Of a DNA stretch of 64,000 bases, positions 10,597 through 19,027 are shown piece after piece. Position numbers and translations under genes: made by a program. The stretch's first letter is position 1. Every line of letters starts with the position of its first letter. The notes under the pieces are model-generated. The model ran no database searches. It had not been told where the DNA came from and saw nothing but the letters and a program-made list of their open reading frames with translations. The stretch is from Clavibacter sp. A6099 (GTDB lineage Bacteria; Actinomycetota; Actinomycetes; Actinomycetales; Microbacteriaceae): assembly GCF_021919125.1 (NCBI RefSeq), contig NZ_CP083439.1, positions 3,162,001 to 3,226,000 of the forward strand, given 5' to 3'.

Positions 10597-11493
10597 TCAG
10601 GGGTTCGTGAGCCAGTACGCGATGAGGAGCATCGTCACCACGAAGCCGGACAGGAAGTTGAGGCCGAGGAAGCGGCGCCAGCCGCGGTTCGCGTCGCCCG
10701 CGTCCTCGTCGCGGATCGACCAGAACGGCGCGGTGCTGAGGATGTACGGGATCACGAGCACGGCCGCGACGATCCCCGGGAACCCCGTGACGAGCATCGC
10801 GACCCCGGACGCCGCGTACGCGAGCACGGCGATCCGCACGGTGACGGCGCCACCGAGCACGGTCGCGATGGAGGAGATGCCGCCCTCGCGGTCGGCCACG
10901 ATGTCCTGCACGGCGCCGAACGCGTGCGACGCGACCCCCCACAGGAAGAACGCGGCGAGGATCGCCCACAGCGCGGGCGTGAACACGCCACCCGCGAGCA
11001 CGATGCCGTAGACCGCGGGAGAGGTGAAGTGCGTGCTCGACGTGAGCGAGTCGAGCACCGGCCGCTCCTTGAAGCGCAGGCCCTTGAGCGAGTACGCGAC
11101 CACCGCGAAGACGCTCACGGCGAGCACGGCGACGCTGGCCGCGGATCCCACGGCCACGAGGTAGACGAGGAACGGCACGTTCGTGACGAGCACCGCGATG
11201 AGCACGGGCCGGTGCATGGCCCGCGCGAGCACCGCGCCCTCCACGCCGCCCTTCCGCGGGTTCCGCATGTCGGACTCGTAGTCGAAGACGTCGTTGATGC
11301 CGTACATCGCGAGGTTGTACGGGATGAGGAAGTAGATGGTGCCGAGGATCGCGGTGAGGTCGAGCTCGCGGGTGACCGTGAGGTACGCGGCCGCGAACGG
11401 GAAGGCCGTGTTCACCCACGAGAGCGGGCGCGACGAGAGCGCGATGGTGCGCAGCATCTCCGCGGCGCCCGGCCGGGCCCGCACGTCACTCAT
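10597..11493 (-). CDS. crtEb: Lycopene elongase (UbiA-family prenyltransferase)
   Basis: The protein of 298 residues is a UbiA-type membrane prenyltransferase with about eight helices and two Asp-rich motifs, NDVFDYESD (about 66-74) and DIVADREG. In C50 carotenoid pathways CrtEb adds two C5 units to lycopene to give flavuxanthin. The start overlaps the end of crtYf by 8 nt. Gene order crtE-B-I-Ye-Yf-Eb is the conserved order of Corynebacterium and Microbacteriaceae C50 clusters, which makes the assignment firm. The ring type of the final pigment is not readable from this gene. Confidence 0.93.
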   Translation of the reverse strand: MSDVRARPGAAEMLRTIALSSRPLSWVNTAFPFAAAYLTVTRELDLTAILGTIYFLIPYNLAMYGINDVFDYESDMRNPRKGGVEGAVLARAMHRPVLIAVLVTNVPFLVYLVAVGSAASVAVLAVSVFAVVAYSLKGLRFKERPVLDSLTSSTHFTSPAVYGIVLAGGVFTPALWAILAAFFLWGVASHAFGAVQDIVADREGGISSIATVLGGAVTVRIAVLAYAASGVAMLVTGFPGIVAAVLVIPYILSTAPFWSIRDEDAGDANRGWRRFLGLNFLSGFVVTMLLIAYWLTNP

Positions 11494-11854
11494 GCGCTTC
11501 GATGCCGGAGACGCTGCGGCGGCGACGCAGCAGGTACCAGACCGCGGGCAGCAGCACGAGCGCGGCGATCGCGTAGGCGAAGTCCTCGATGGGCGCGTAG
11601 CCGAGGATGAGGCCCACCAGCTTGTCGTCGTCGTAGCCGACGAGGCCCACCTTGATCATGATGTTGTCGAAGATCAGGGTCATGACGAGCACGATCACGA
11701 TGGGCATCCGCCGGTACCAGTAGTACTCGGGGTAGTCGAAGCGGCTGGATCCGTAGGGCACGGCGTTCGCCTCGCGGAGCAGCAGGCGGCGGAACAGGAA
11801 CCCGACGATCGCGACCGGGATCAGGAACAGCAGGTCGAGCACGAGGTAGCTCAT
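11486..11854 (-). CDS. crtYf: C50 carotenoid cyclase subunit CrtYf
   Basis: This 122-residue integral membrane protein has three to four helices and the conserved blocks RFDYPEYYWYRRMPIVI and GYAPIEDFAYAIAALVLLP. CrtYf pairs with CrtYe as a heterodimeric cyclase that closes the end rings of C50 carotenoids. The ATG start overlaps the crtYe stop by 4 nt (ATGA at 11851-11854), fitting stoichiometric, coupled synthesis. The basic tail RRRRSVSG is typical. Confidence 0.92.
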   Translation of the reverse strand: MSYLVLDLLFLIPVAIVGFLFRRLLLREANAVPYGSSRFDYPEYYWYRRMPIVIVLVMTLIFDNIMIKVGLVGYDDDKLVGLILGYAPIEDFAYAIAALVLLPAVWYLLRRRRSVSGIEAHE

Positions 11855-12195
11855 CGGTTCGCGCGCTCCCTCGCCCGGGCGACGTGGTGGTCGGCGAGGC
11901 GGCTGAACCCGTTGACGAGGTTCATCGTGAGGTAGCAGAGCAGCGCGAGGAAGAAGACCTCCTCGAGCGGCAGCTCCGGGCCCACGAGGATCCCCGTCAT
12001 GAACGGCGTCTCCCCGCGGAAGAAGATGCCCTGCGAGATGCCCGCGATGTCCCACAGCAGGAAGAACGCGACGCCGATGAGCAGGGTGCCCGCCGCCGCC
12101 GTGCGGTCGCGCCAGAAGAACAGGCGCCAGCGCCGGTCGATGAGCATCATGCAGCCGAGCGCTCCGAGCAGCAGCACCAGGTAGACGAGGCCCAT
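11851..12195 (-). CDS. crtYe: C50 carotenoid cyclase subunit CrtYe
   Basis: This 114-residue membrane protein has three helices and the conserved block GPELPLEEVFFLALLCYLT, in which the two glutamates after PLEE are shared with lycopene cyclase domains of the crtY_Cd type. It is the partner of CrtYf. The start overlaps the crtI stop by one base (TGATG), so translation is coupled. Confidence 0.92.
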   Translation of the reverse strand: MGLVYLVLLLGALGCMMLIDRRWRLFFWRDRTAAAGTLLIGVAFFLLWDIAGISQGIFFRGETPFMTGILVGPELPLEEVFFLALLCYLTMNLVNGFSRLADHHVARARERANR

Positions 12196-13793
12196 CAGAC
12201 CACCGGGCGGCCGACCGTGCGCACGAGCGGCACGGCTCCGGGGCCGGTCGACGTGTCGCCGCGGAGGCGCTTCACGAGGATCTCCGCGCTGATGAGGCAC
12301 ATGGGCAGGCCGATGCCGGGGATGGTGGATCCGCCGGCGTAGTGCAGCCCGTCGACCTTCTTGCTCGTGTTGCCGGCGCGGAACATGGCCGACTGCGTGA
12401 GCGTGTGGGCGGGACCGAGGATGGTGCCCTTCCACGAGTGCAGGTCGGCGGCGAAGTCGCCGGGACCCGAGGTGCGGCGGAGGACGATGCGCTCGGCAAG
12501 GTCGGGGATGCCGGCCCAGTCGCTGATCTGCTGGATGGCGCGGTCGGCGATCTCCTCGACGCGCGGGTCCCCGGCGCCGTCGATGCCGCCGCGGCCGATG
12601 GTCGGGTCGGCGGGGATGGGCACGAGGATGAAGACGTTCTCGTGGCCGTCTGGCGCGACGGAGCCGTCGGTGGCGCTGGGCTTGCAGACGTAGATGCTGG
12701 CGGGATCCGGCACCGAGGTCGTGCCGCCCTTGGGCGGGAAGATGCGGGAGAAGTTCTCGTCCCAGTCCTCCGTGAACAGCAGCGTGTGGTGGTGCAGCTC
12801 GGGCAGCTCGCCCTCCACGCCGAGGTACACGAGCACGGCGCCGGGGCCGGCGGTGGCCTTGTCCCAGTACGCCTGCGGGTAGGTGCGGAACGCCTCGGGG
12901 ATGAGCTCGGTCTCGGTGTGGTGCAGGTCGGCGGTGGAGACGACCACGTCGGCCTGGAGCGTCTCGGTGCCGGCGGCTGTCGTGATCTGCACGCCACGTG
13001 CCCGCGCCCTGCCGGCCTTCGTCGGCTCGGTGAGGATGCGCGAGACGGGCGCGCCCGTGCGGATCTCGACGCCCTCGGCGCGCGCGACCCGCTCGATCGC
13101 GTCGATCACGGTGATGAGGCCGCCCTGCGGGTAGAGCACGCCGTCCTCGAGGTCGAGGTGGCTCATCAGGTGGTACATGCTCGGCGCGAGCTTGGGCGAC
13201 GAGCCGAGGAAGACGGCCGGGTAGCCGAGGATCTGGCGGAGGCGCCGGTCCTTCACGTAGCGCGCGACGTGCGTCTCGAGCGGCGTGAGCAGCAGCTTCC
13301 CGAGCGTGCCCGTGCGGGTGACGACGTCGCGCTTCAGCAGCGGCCGGTAGTCGGCGAAGGTCGTGTAGAGGAACCGCTTCTTCGCGACCTCGTAGACGTC
13401 CTTCGCGGAGTCGAGGTAGCGGGCCATCGCGGGGCGGGATCCGGGCTCGACGCTCTCGAACAGGTCGAGGTTCGCCTCGCGGGAGTCGCGGATGTCGATG
13501 GGCTCGGGATCGCCCTCGAACAGCACGCGGTAGCCGGGGAGACGGACGAGGTCGAGCTGCTCGGCCGCGCTCGTGCCCAACAGACGGAAGAAGTGGTCGA
13601 ACACCTCGGGCATGAGGTACCAGCTGGGGCCGAGGTCGAAGCGGAAGCCGTCCTTCTCCCAGGATCCGGCGCGGCCGCCGACCTCGTCGCGGCCCTCGAC
13701 GAGGGTGACGCGGTAGCCGTCGCGGGCGAGGAGCGACGCGGAGGCGAGGCCGGCGATCCCGCCGCCGATCACGATGGCGGTGGGTGCGGTCAT
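12195..13793 (-). CDS. crtI: Phytoene desaturase, product of the internal start
   Basis: If the internal ATG at 13793 is used, a normal-length 532-residue CrtI results. CAGGAG lies 6 nt upstream (AGCGCC spacer), a strong ribosome site of the kind used by free-standing crtI genes. The protein has the N-terminal dinucleotide fold, substrate-region motifs such as SWYLMPEVFDHFF, and the CrtI-type C-terminal signature. The same codons are also the second half of the continuous crtB-crtI frame. Which product predominates cannot be decided from sequence. Confidence 0.7.
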   Translation of the reverse strand: MTAPTAIVIGGGIAGLASASLLARDGYRVTLVEGRDEVGGRAGSWEKDGFRFDLGPSWYLMPEVFDHFFRLLGTSAAEQLDLVRLPGYRVLFEGDPEPIDIRDSREANLDLFESVEPGSRPAMARYLDSAKDVYEVAKKRFLYTTFADYRPLLKRDVVTRTGTLGKLLLTPLETHVARYVKDRRLRQILGYPAVFLGSSPKLAPSMYHLMSHLDLEDGVLYPQGGLITVIDAIERVARAEGVEIRTGAPVSRILTEPTKAGRARARGVQITTAAGTETLQADVVVSTADLHHTETELIPEAFRTYPQAYWDKATAGPGAVLVYLGVEGELPELHHHTLLFTEDWDENFSRIFPPKGGTTSVPDPASIYVCKPSATDGSVAPDGHENVFILVPIPADPTIGRGGIDGAGDPRVEEIADRAIQQISDWAGIPDLAERIVLRRTSGPGDFAADLHSWKGTILGPAHTLTQSAMFRAGNTSKKVDGLHYAGGSTIPGIGLPMCLISAEILVKRLRGDTSTGPGAVPLVRTVGRPVV

Positions 13794-14843
13794 GGCGCTC
13801 TCCTGCTGCTCGGGGTCGGACGGGGCGGGCTGGGTCGGCGCGGGACGGGATGCGGGTGCCGGTCGGGCTGCGGGCGCCGGCCGGGCCGCGTGCGCGCGGG
13901 GTCCGCGGGAGCGGCGCACCAGGCGGCCGTCGACGCCGGACGGCTCGGCGCCCGACGCGGCGGCGAGCGCGATGCGGGCCTTGACGGGATCCGGCACCCG
14001 CACGCGCGTGCGCACGAGCTCGGACGCCGGGGTGTCGCGCAGGCGCACGGCGAGCTCCGCGAACAGGCCCTGCGCGAGCGCGACGGCGCGGCGGCTGGAG
14101 GCGGGGAGGTCGGGGATCACGGCGCCGGACATGCGGAGGTCGTGGTCGATGTCGTCGAGGATGCGCTCCTTGTCGGCCTCCGAGAAGGTCGCGACGTCGA
14201 CGCCGGGGAAGTAGCTGCGGCCGAGCGCGCCGTGGTCGGCGGCGAGGTCGCGCAGGAAGTTGACCTTCTGGAACGCCGCGCCCAGGCGCTTGGCGCCCTC
14301 CTCGAAGCGGATCCGCTCCGGTCGCGTCGTGGCGTGGCCGACCAGGAACGCGCGCAGGCACATGAGGCCGACGACCTCGGCGGATCCGTAGACGTACTCG
14401 GTGAAGGACGCGGGCGTGTGCTCCATCCGACGCAGGTCCATGCGCATGGACGCGAAGAACGGCGCGGTCAGCTCGGCGCCGAAACCCGCGCGGCGGGCGG
14501 TGATCGCGAACGCGTGCACGACGAGGTTGGTGCTGTAGCCGCGGAGCATCGCGTCCTCGGTCTCCTGCTCCAGCGCATCCAGCAGGGCCTCGACGTGCGC
14601 GGGATCCACGCCCGCCCCGGCCGCGGCGCCGTCGACGATCTCGTCGGCCACGCGCACGAGCGCGTACACGTTCTCGATGTGCTGGCGGACGTCGGGGCCG
14701 AGCAGGCGCGACGCGAGCCCGAAGGAGGTGGAGTAGCGGCGGATCACGACCGAGGCCGTCTCCTGCGCCACGCGGTCGTACTTCTCGAGGCCCGTGGGCG
14801 CCTCGGGGGCGGCGGGCCGGCGGCCGGGCAGGCGACGCGTCAT
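12195..14843 (-). CDS. crtBI: Phytoene synthase-phytoene desaturase, one continuous frame (CrtB-CrtI)
   Basis: There is no stop codon between crtB and crtI, so translation from the ATG at 14843 would give an 882-residue two-enzyme protein. Residues 1 to about 300 are phytoene synthase (DEIVD at 67-71; RDLAADHGALGRSYFPG near 200-217). Residues about 305-350 are an Ala/Pro/Arg linker with PAP repeats. From residue 351 the phytoene desaturase begins, with the FAD motif GGGIAGLASA and the C-terminal YAGGSTIPGIGLPM. The enzymes make phytoene from GGPP and desaturate it to lycopene. The start overlaps crtE by 4 nt. I read every codon of the linker and saw no stop. An internal ribosome site before residue 351 means separate CrtI may also be made. 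Confidence 0.8.
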   Translation of the reverse strand: MTRRLPGRRPAAPEAPTGLEKYDRVAQETASVVIRRYSTSFGLASRLLGPDVRQHIENVYALVRVADEIVDGAAAGAGVDPAHVEALLDALEQETEDAMLRGYSTNLVVHAFAITARRAGFGAELTAPFFASMRMDLRRMEHTPASFTEYVYGSAEVVGLMCLRAFLVGHATTRPERIRFEEGAKRLGAAFQKVNFLRDLAADHGALGRSYFPGVDVATFSEADKERILDDIDHDLRMSGAVIPDLPASSRRAVALAQGLFAELAVRLRDTPASELVRTRVRVPDPVKARIALAAASGAEPSGVDGRLVRRSRGPRAHAARPAPAARPAPASRPAPTQPAPSDPEQQESAMTAPTAIVIGGGIAGLASASLLARDGYRVTLVEGRDEVGGRAGSWEKDGFRFDLGPSWYLMPEVFDHFFRLLGTSAAEQLDLVRLPGYRVLFEGDPEPIDIRDSREANLDLFESVEPGSRPAMARYLDSAKDVYEVAKKRFLYTTFADYRPLLKRDVVTRTGTLGKLLLTPLETHVARYVKDRRLRQILGYPAVFLGSSPKLAPSMYHLMSHLDLEDGVLYPQGGLITVIDAIERVARAEGVEIRTGAPVSRILTEPTKAGRARARGVQITTAAGTETLQADVVVSTADLHHTETELIPEAFRTYPQAYWDKATAGPGAVLVYLGVEGELPELHHHTLLFTEDWDENFSRIFPPKGGTTSVPDPASIYVCKPSATDGSVAPDGHENVFILVPIPADPTIGRGGIDGAGDPRVEEIADRAIQQISDWAGIPDLAERIVLRRTSGPGDFAADLHSWKGTILGPAHTLTQSAMFRAGNTSKKVDGLHYAGGSTIPGIGLPMCLISAEILVKRLRGDTSTGPGAVPLVRTVGRPVV
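13794..13808 (-). promoter_or_regulatory. Internal ribosome-binding site before crtI
   Basis: On the minus strand CAGGAG is followed by AGCGCC and the ATG of crtI. It lies inside the open crtB frame (Gln-Glu-Ser-Ala-Met). It would allow crtI to be translated alone even though no stop ends crtB. Confidence 0.75.
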
Positions 14844-15910
14844 CGGATGCGCCCGAGCACGGACTCCGCGACGGGCGCGAGCTCCCGGCGGAGCGCCTCC
14901 GGCACGACCGGGTCGTCGAGGCGCGCGACGGCCGCGACCGCGAGGTCCCGCGCGACGCCCTCGGCGTAGGCGCGGGCGCCCGAGCTCTCCAGCACGGAGC
15001 GCACGAGCGCGGCCTCGCCGCGGGAGAGGTCGTCCTTGCCGACGAGCGCGCTGATCTCGCCCCACTCCGACGAGCGGACGGCGTGCGCGATGAGCACCGT
15101 GCGCTTGCCCTCGCGCAGGTCGCCGAGGTTGGTCTTGCCGGTCTCCTGCTCGTCGCCGAAGACGCCGAGCACGTCGTCGACCACCTGGTAGGCGATGCCG
15201 ATGTCGCGGCCGAAGTCGCCGAGCGCCGCGACGATCTCCGGACGCGCGCCCGCGAGCACCGCGCCCGCCTGCAGCGGCGCCTCGAACGAGTAGACGGCGG
15301 TCTTCAGGCGCTCCATGCGGAGGATCTCGTCGACGCTCGGCACGTCCGCGGTGAGCGAGAACTCGACGTCGATGAGCTCGCCCGCGGCCGACGCGAACAC
15401 GGCGTCGTCGAGGATCTCCATGAGGTGCGACCGCGTGAGGTCGCGCACGCCGCTCGCGTCGATCAGGCGGTAGGCGTTGACGAGGGCGAGATCCCCCGCG
15501 ATGACGGCGGCCGACATGCCGCGGTGCTCGGCGAGCGGCTGGGGCAGGCCCTGCGTGGTGGCGATGTCGCGGTAGGCGCCGGAGACGTTGGGTCCGCCGC
15601 GCCTCGTGAAGTCGCGGTCGATGACGTCGTCGTGGACGATGAGCGCGGTGTGGAGCATCTCGAACGCGGCGCCGACGTGGGCCGCGGCCTTCGTGTCCTC
15701 GCCGCCGAGGCCGTCGTACGCGGCCATGACCATGCGGGGACGGAAGCGCTTGCCGCCGGCGGTGTTGGACTCGAGCGTGCGCCACAGCTTCACGTACTCG
15801 TCGCCCATGACCTCCGCGCGGACGAGCGAGCGGGCGAAGAACGCATCCAGCACGCCGTTCACATGGGCCTGCCTCGATGTGGAGACGGCAGCGAGGTTGG
15901 TGGCGTCCAC
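14840..15910 (-). CDS. crtE: Geranylgeranyl diphosphate synthase
   Basis: The protein of 356 residues is a trans-polyprenyl synthase. The first Asp-rich motif is HDDVIDRD (DDVID at 94-98), with FRPRM and RRGGPN nearby. The second is YQVVDDVLGVFGD. It condenses IPP with allylic diphosphates to C20 GGPP, the precursor of phytoene. It is the first gene of the leftward operon and overlaps crtB by 4 nt. The GTG start is preceded by TAGGTT with exactly 6 nt between, without a Shine-Dalgarno sequence, so the operon mRNA is probably leaderless. Confidence 0.93.
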   Translation of the reverse strand: MDATNLAAVSTSRQAHVNGVLDAFFARSLVRAEVMGDEYVKLWRTLESNTAGGKRFRPRMVMAAYDGLGGEDTKAAAHVGAAFEMLHTALIVHDDVIDRDFTRRGGPNVSGAYRDIATTQGLPQPLAEHRGMSAAVIAGDLALVNAYRLIDASGVRDLTRSHLMEILDDAVFASAAGELIDVEFSLTADVPSVDEILRMERLKTAVYSFEAPLQAGAVLAGARPEIVAALGDFGRDIGIAYQVVDDVLGVFGDEQETGKTNLGDLREGKRTVLIAHAVRSSEWGEISALVGKDDLSRGEAALVRSVLESSGARAYAEGVARDLAVAAVARLDDPVVPEALRRELAPVAESVLGRIR

Positions 15911-15954
15911 GGATGAAACCTAACATCGTGGGGGTAACGGAAAGCAGGGAGCGC
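15911..15954. promoter_or_regulatory. Divergent promoter region of crtE and idi
   Basis: Only 44 bp separate the two divergent starts. On the minus strand TAGGTT (15917-15922) is placed 6 nt before the crtE GTG and acts as a likely -10 box for a leaderless transcript. For idi, GCAGGGA lies just before the ATG as a ribosome site, and its promoter must overlap the start of crtE. The closeness implies coordinated expression of precursor supply and carotenoid synthesis. Confidence 0.65.
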
Positions 15955-16536
15955 ATGCCACAGCACACCGAGCTCGTCGTCCTCTTGGATGACGACGGCG
16001 AGACCATCGGGACGGCGCCGAAGGCGACGGTCCACACCCGCGACACCGCGCTGCACCTCGCGTTCTCGTGCCACGTCTTCGACGCGGAGGGTCGGATCCT
16101 CGTCACGCGCCGGGCGATCGGCAAGCTCACCTGGCCGGGCGTCTGGACCAACTCGTTCTGCGGCCACCCCGCACCCGACGAGGACATGCTCGAGGCCGTG
16201 CACCGCCGCGCCGAGCAGGAGCTGGGCCTGACGCTCTCGTCGGTCGAGCTCGTGCTGCCCGACTTCCGCTACCGCGCGACGGATGCCGCGGGCGTCGTCG
16301 AGAACGAGATCTGCCCCGTGTTCCGGGCGATCGCGGCCACGCCGGTGGATCCGCGGCCCGAGGAGGTCGGCGAGTACCAGTGGGTGGATCCCGAGGAGCT
16401 CATCCCCGCGGTCGCCCACACGCCGTGGGCCTTCAGCCCGTGGCTCACGCTGCAGCTGCCGCTGCTGTACCCGGAGCACGCGGCGCACGCGGGGCTCGCG
16501 GATGCGGACGCCGAGGCCGCGGTGCCCGCCGCCTGA
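15955..16536 (+). CDS. idi: Isopentenyl-diphosphate delta-isomerase (type I)
   Basis: The protein of 193 residues is a Nudix-fold type I IPP isomerase. The catalytic cysteine is Cys69 in TNSFCGHP, the metal-binding His follows it, and the glutamate pair is ENE near 116-118. It interconverts IPP and DMAPP and feeds crtE, which is divergent. The ATG at 15955 was chosen for its GCAGGGA ribosome site; an in-frame ATG 42 nt upstream would overlap the crtE promoter. Confidence 0.95.
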   Translation: MPQHTELVVLLDDDGETIGTAPKATVHTRDTALHLAFSCHVFDAEGRILVTRRAIGKLTWPGVWTNSFCGHPAPDEDMLEAVHRRAEQELGLTLSSVELVLPDFRYRATDAAGVVENEICPVFRAIAATPVDPRPEEVGEYQWVDPEELIPAVAHTPWAFSPWLTLQLPLLYPEHAAHAGLADADAEAAVPAA

Positions 16537-16622
16537 TCCGCCCGCATCCTCGGGGTCGGCACCGCACCGCTCGCTGTGGGCCACCGGCCCGAGGGCGCGG
16601 TCGTCGCCCGTAGCCTCCGCAA

Positions 16623-17378
16623 GTGGAATCCGAATCGGCGCGCAAGACCCGGGTCCGTCCCTTCTACGCGTCGCGGGCCGACGCCTACGACGCGATCGTG
16701 AGCACACCCGTTGAGGGCTGGATCGACGAGATCCGCGCGCATCGCGCGAGCGGCTCCCTGCTGGACGCGGGATGCGGCACCGGCCGCCATGCCGAAGCGC
16801 TTGCCCGGGCGGGATTCGAGGTCGAGCTGGCGGATGCCTCGCCGACCATCCTCGCGGTGGCGCGGACGCGCAACCCGGGGATCCGCGCGCACCTCGCGGA
16901 CATCTGCACGATGGACCTGGGCCGGCGGTTCGACGTCGTCGCCTGCCGGGGCGTGCTGAACGACATGCTCGCGGATGCCGAGCGCTCCGCGGCCGTCGAG
17001 CGGCTCGCCGCCCACGTGGCGCCCGGCGGCGTGCTGGTGCTCGACGTGCGCGACCGCGACGCCACCCGCGATCGTGCAGGCAGCACGACCACATCGGAGG
17101 GCGCGCTGCCGGACGGACGCACCGTCCGGTTCCGCAGCAGCACGACCTGGGCGGATCCGCTGGTGCGCGTGACCGAGCTGCACGAGATCCTCACGCCCGG
17201 GGCGCCGACCGAGGCCGAGCCGTACGACTTCGCCATGCGTCCCTGGACGCGCCCGGAGCTCGTGGACGCGCTCGGCGCGGCGGGCCTGGTCGACGTCGCG
17301 ATCGCCACGGCAGCGCATCGGCCGTCCGGCGATCGGCTGGTCGCCGTAGGACGTCGCCCGCTGACGCCGGAAGGCTGA
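16623..17378 (+). CDS. Class I SAM-dependent methyltransferase
   Basis: The protein of 251 residues has the SAM-binding motif LLDAGCGTGRHAEAL (near 46-60), the acidic strand-2 end VELADAS, and FDVVACRGVLNDM. The second half is a substrate-binding beta sheet. The substrate is unknown; it resembles small-molecule methyltransferases. The GTG start is 6 nt after TAGCCT (16611-16616) with no ribosome site, so it is likely leaderless. A perfect hairpin terminator follows. Confidence 0.88.
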   Translation: MESESARKTRVRPFYASRADAYDAIVSTPVEGWIDEIRAHRASGSLLDAGCGTGRHAEALARAGFEVELADASPTILAVARTRNPGIRAHLADICTMDLGRRFDVVACRGVLNDMLADAERSAAVERLAAHVAPGGVLVLDVRDRDATRDRAGSTTTSEGALPDGRTVRFRSSTTWADPLVRVTELHEILTPGAPTEAEPYDFAMRPWTRPELVDALGAAGLVDVAIATAAHRPSGDRLVAVGRRPLTPEG

Positions 17379-17409
17379 GGGGCCCGGCCGCGATGCGCGG
17401 CCGGGCCCC
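17379..17409. terminator. Bidirectional terminator hairpin
   Basis: GGGGCCCGGCCGC (17379-17391) pairs perfectly with 17397-17409 around a 5-nt loop, giving a 13-bp GC stem. It lies between the convergent methyltransferase and patatin genes and can serve both. Confidence 0.88.
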
Positions 17410-17428
17410 TCGTCGTGGTACGGCGGGA

Positions 17429-18307
17429 TCAGCCCCAGAAGGCGCGGATCTCGTCGGCGAGCCGCTCGCCCTGGCGGCGGCCCGCCTCGGCGGAGGCCTT
17501 CCGGGTCGAGAGCAGGAGCGAGTTCTCGCCGAACGCCGCCGTGCTCTCGGCGTCGGCCTGGATCACGAGCACGTCGGCCCGTCCGCGCAGCTGCTGCACG
17601 ACGGTCGAGAGCGTCGGGCCCATGCCGCTCTGCGGGGCCTCGGGGCCGCACGCGATGACGAGGATCCGCTCGTGGTCGGCGACGACGTCGGCGTTCGTGC
17701 CGGAGCGCATGCCGCCGTCCATGTAGGGGCGGCCGTCGATGGTGACGGGCGGGAAGACGCCGGGCACGGCGCAGCTCGCGGCGGACGCGCGCACGAGGTC
17801 GGCGCCGGAGGCCTTGTCGAAGACGGTGAAGCGGCCGGTGCCGGCGTCGACGGCGGTGATGCGGAGATCCTGCTCGGGCCAGTCGCGGATGGGCAGCAGC
17901 TGGCCGATGCGCTCGACGCTCGCGGCGTCGTCCACCTCGGGGTCGTACTCCTCGAGCGCGAACTCGCCGATCTTCTGACGCGTGGGGATCTCGCCCGCGG
18001 TGCTCACGACGCCCTCGCCGATGACCTCGATCGTGCGGGAGAGGTCGCGGCTGCCCATCGGCTCCGCCATGCCGGCCACGTCGACGAAGTGCTCGTCGTA
18101 GGCGGCCTGGATGGCGCCCGCGCGCAGGTTGATCGCGACGACGGAACCGGCCGACGTGCCGACGACCGTGTCGGCCGCGCCCACGTCCACGCCCGCCGCG
18201 ATGAGGCCCGAGAGGAGGCCGGTCTCCCATGCGATGCCGGCGACGCCGCCGCCGCCGAGCACCAGTCCCCGCGTCGGCGTGGTCGTGTCCCGCTCGGTGC
18301 CGGTCAT
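17429..18307 (-). CDS. Patatin-like phospholipase
   Basis: The protein of 292 residues has all hallmarks of bacterial patatins: the oxyanion loop GGGGVAG (18-24), the nucleophile elbow GTSAG with Ser52, and the catalytic aspartate in YMDGGMRSG near residue 197. Such enzymes are lipid acyl hydrolases, cytosolic here as there is no signal peptide. The ATG at 18307 has a strong GAGGAGG ribosome site. The neighbours give no obvious substrate. Confidence 0.9.
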   Translation of the reverse strand: MTGTERDTTTPTRGLVLGGGGVAGIAWETGLLSGLIAAGVDVGAADTVVGTSAGSVVAINLRAGAIQAAYDEHFVDVAGMAEPMGSRDLSRTIEVIGEGVVSTAGEIPTRQKIGEFALEEYDPEVDDAASVERIGQLLPIRDWPEQDLRITAVDAGTGRFTVFDKASGADLVRASAASCAVPGVFPPVTIDGRPYMDGGMRSGTNADVVADHERILVIACGPEAPQSGMGPTLSTVVQQLRGRADVLVIQADAESTAAFGENSLLLSTRKASAEAGRRQGERLADEIRAFWG

Positions 18308-18436
18308 GGTCCTCCTCTTCCGCGCGCCCGGAGGCACGCGTGCGCGTCGTGGTGGTGGTTGATGCGGCTCCATCATCCCCGAACACGGTGGACGCCGGCC
18401 GAGCGCGGGGTGCACGGGCGGTGGACGCGGTGAGGC

Positions 18437-19021
18437 TCAGCGCGCGGCGGGCGGATCCGCGACGGATGCGGACGCGACGTGGCCGGCGGGACCCGCTGCC
18501 GCCTCCCGGTAGACCTCGCGCACCTCCCCGAGGAACCGGGTCACGGCGGCGCGCTCCTCGGCGGTCAGGGCGTCGGCCGCGCGCGCGACGCCGCCGATCA
18601 TGGGCATGAGCTCGGCCATGGCCCGGCCGACGGAGGCCGGCCGTGGGACCACGACGACGCGGCGGCGGTCGTGCGGGTGCGGGCGCCGGTCGACGTGGCC
18701 GACCTCGACGAGCCGGTCCACCACGAGCGTGGCCGCCGCGGTGGTGATCCCGAGGCGTCCCGCGAGCTCGGTGGGCGACAGCGATCCCTCCTGGATGAGG
18801 TGCTCCATCGCCTTCACGTCGGTGGGGTTGACCTCGAGCACACCGCCGAGCCGGCGCTCGAACCCGGCGGCGAGGCCCAGCACGTCGCGGAGGATCCGGC
18901 CGAGCTCGCCGGCCGCGCCCGCGTCCGCGGGGACGCCCGCGCCGGGGGCGGGCAGGGCCACGGCGGCCGCCGCCAGAGCGGCGGGCGCGTCCGCATGGGG
19001 GCGGGGACGGCGTCGGGGCAT
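18437..19021 (-). CDS. MarR-family transcriptional regulator
   Basis: The protein of 194 residues has a 35-residue Ala/Pro-rich lead, then a MarR winged helix: LSPTELAGRLGITTAAATLVVDRLVEVGHVDRR, with the wing HPHDRRRVVVV. It is divergent from an MMPL exporter and lies 3 kb from the C50 carotenoid operon. In Corynebacterium a MarR regulator (CrtR) is divergent from crtE and a mmpL gene, so an equivalent role is plausible but unproven. The ATG follows TACGAT (19028-19033, complement) by 6 nt, indicating a leaderless mRNA. Confidence 0.88.
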   Translation of the reverse strand: MPRRRPRPHADAPAALAAAAVALPAPGAGVPADAGAAGELGRILRDVLGLAAGFERRLGGVLEVNPTDVKAMEHLIQEGSLSPTELAGRLGITTAAATLVVDRLVEVGHVDRRPHPHDRRRVVVVPRPASVGRAMAELMPMIGGVARAADALTAEERAAVTRFLGEVREVYREAAAGPAGHVASASVADPPAAR

Positions 19022-19027
19022 GAGGGC

